Assembly (NCBI GenBank): GCA_945862145.1
Contig: CAMAXE010000035.1
Location: forward strand, 1-43,224
DNA length: 43,224 nucleotides
Source of the DNA: Klebsiella pneumoniae
GTDB lineage: Bacteria > Pseudomonadota > Gammaproteobacteria > Pseudomonadales > UBA5518
Direction: 5' to 3'
The number at the start of each line of letters is the position of its first letter. Positions within the stretch are counted from its first letter, which is position 1. The notes under the pieces are model-generated. The model made no database searches, had not been told where the DNA came from, and was given only the letters and a program-made list of their open reading frames with translations. Positions 42,314 to 43,224 of this stretch are shown in pieces. The position numbers were made by a program, and so were the translations under genes.

Positions 42314-43224
42314 TCATTCGAAAAACATGCGCGCCGTAAGCCCGATGGTCCGTGGCTGGCTCACGTGGTAGGCGAGCCGTGCACGGCCACCGCGCTCGCG
42401 GTCGAAGGCGAGTTCGGCGTTCTCGTCGGTCGCATTGTTGATGTAGGCGGCGATCTCCCAGCCCGGGTAACGCAAGCCAGCGCGCAGGTTCAGTGTCTGG
42501 TAGTCGTCCAGCGCCAGATCCACGCGGGTCACGTCGTTGCCACTGGCGCCGCCGAAAGGCAGGTTCGAGACGAACTCACCCGCGCCGGGTAGCTGGTCGC
42601 TGGGCTGGGTGTAGCGCTCGCCAACGTACTGCAGCGTGGCGCTGAGGTAGGTTTCTTCCGAGCGCCATAAGGGGCTGGCCAGGATGTACGTGGCTGCAGC
42701 CGCGAACTGCAGTTCCGGTACCGAGGCAAGTCGATTGCCGTCCTCCACGCCGCCCAGAACCGATCCGTTGGCGGCGCGCACCGTGGAGTCGAACTCCGCC
42801 TCGAGCAAGGTGCCGGAGAGGCTCAGTTCGAGGTTATCGGTGGCGTTGGCGCTGAACTCCAGCTCGATACCAGCCGTGTGCGCCTCCGGCACGTTGAAGG
42901 AGATGCGCGAGGAGCAGGAGCCCGCGTCCAGCGTCACCTGCAGGTCCTGGATGTCGGTGTAGAACGCCGCGGCGTTCAGCACCACGCCGTTGCCGAAGCG
43001 CGACTTGAAGCCGGCCTCGTAGTTCCACAGGGTTTCGTCCTCGTAGGCCTGGAATCCGCCGAAGGCAGCGAGATCAGCAGGCTCGCAGATGCTTGAGTTC
43101 AGTGGGTCGTTCACACCGCCGAGGCGGAAGCCCTTGGAGGCCTGCGCGTTCAGCGTCGTGCTGTCGCTCAACGCGTAGGAGGCCATGAAGCGCGGCGTCC
43201 AGCCGTCGGACTCGGTGGCATCGG
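42314..43224 (-). CDS. TonB-dependent receptor, C-terminal part (partial)
   Basis: Outer-membrane beta-barrel receptor, about 303 residues visible; the 5' part continues beyond the window. The sequence has alternating barrel strands and periplasmic turns with typical phrases: DGWTPRFMASYALSD, QASKGFRLGGVNDP, ETLWNYEAGFKSRFGNG, AHTAGIELEFSAN, a segment with YQTLNLRAGLRYPGWEIAAYINNATDENAEL, and the final strand PRTIGLTARMFFE ending in F-F-E (C-terminal aromatic signal for barrel insertion). Wording resembles the large family of receptors in sphingomonads and Halieaceae-like bacteria whose substrates (siderophores, lipids, aromatics) are mostly unknown. Confidence 0.92.
   Translation of the reverse strand, partial: DATESDGWTPRFMASYALSDSTTLNAQASKGFRLGGVNDPLNSSICEPADLAAFGGFQAYEDETLWNYEAGFKSRFGNGVVLNAAAFYTDIQDLQVTLDAGSCSSRISFNVPEAHTAGIELEFSANATDNLELSLSGTLLEAEFDSTVRAANGSVLGGVEDGNRLASVPELQFAAAATYILASPLWRSEETYLSATLQYVGERYTQPSDQLPGAGEFVSNLPFGGASGNDVTRVDLALDDYQTLNLRAGLRYPGWEIAAYINNATDENAELAFDRERGGRARLAYHVSQPRTIGLTARMFFE

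Noticed and set aside
1-43224. tRNA, rRNA, riboswitch, prophage, integrase or transposase genes
   Set aside because: Intergenic gaps were read for these and none was seen; only repeats and a dead toxin-antitoxin pair hint at mobility.

Overview
The window is one continuous piece of a GC-rich gammaproteobacterial chromosome. The core gene order (miaB-ybeZ-ybeY-corC-lnt, then leuS-lptE-holA, then the lipoate/peptidoglycan cluster down from proA-nadD) is the arrangement I know from Pseudomonas and its relatives. The TonB receptor, diiron enzyme, SDRs, crotonase, HCCA-isomerase-like protein and secreted esterase suggest an aerobic heterotroph that degrades lipids or aromatics. I cannot name the genus from sequence alone.

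Layout. 1-91: cluster of REP-type palindromes. 114-9467: mixed housekeeping and accessory genes: dinG helicase, an HX5D-type acyltransferase divergent from a crotonase, an AraC regulator divergent from a ferritin-like diiron protein, and two PLP aminotransferases (a ybdL type and an aspartate-aminotransferase-like one). 9516-21833: DUF1820 gene, then the plus-strand run miaB-ybeZ-ybeY-corC-lnt-glpD-like-class II aldolase-leuS-lptE-holA (tRNA modification, ribosome/RNA quality control, lipoprotein acylation, leucyl-tRNA charging, LPS assembly, replication clamp loading). 21835-33785: the minus-strand run proA-nadD-rsfS-rlmH-mrdA-rodA-mltB-rlpA-dacA-ybeD-lipB-lipA-GST, very tightly packed with many 4-nt stop/start overlaps. 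It couples NAD synthesis, ribosome silencing, rod-shape peptidoglycan synthesis and trimming, and lipoate synthesis. 33936-41542: accessory metabolism: DedA, HCCA-isomerase-like protein, a very small membrane peptide, SDR, two divergent APC permeases, type-B carboxylesterase, second SDR. 41543-42309: a degraded patch with short tandem repeats and the remains of an AbrB/Doc toxin-antitoxin pair. 42314-end: the C-terminal part of a TonB-dependent receptor.

Most notable non-textbook signals: a perfect 12-bp-arm palindrome (ATAAATGGGGTC / GACCCCATTTAT) sits in frame inside leuS and encodes a peptide in a loop of the synthetase; a repeat array with the same GGGGTCAG core lies beside the dead toxin-antitoxin locus; a 25-codon membrane peptide gene has a strong ribosome site and a GC-only stem-loop upstream; and the diiron gene has two good starts flanking a perfect 9-bp hairpin. 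No complete mobile element, CRISPR array, tRNA or rRNA was seen, and I do not see a clearly new multi-gene system.
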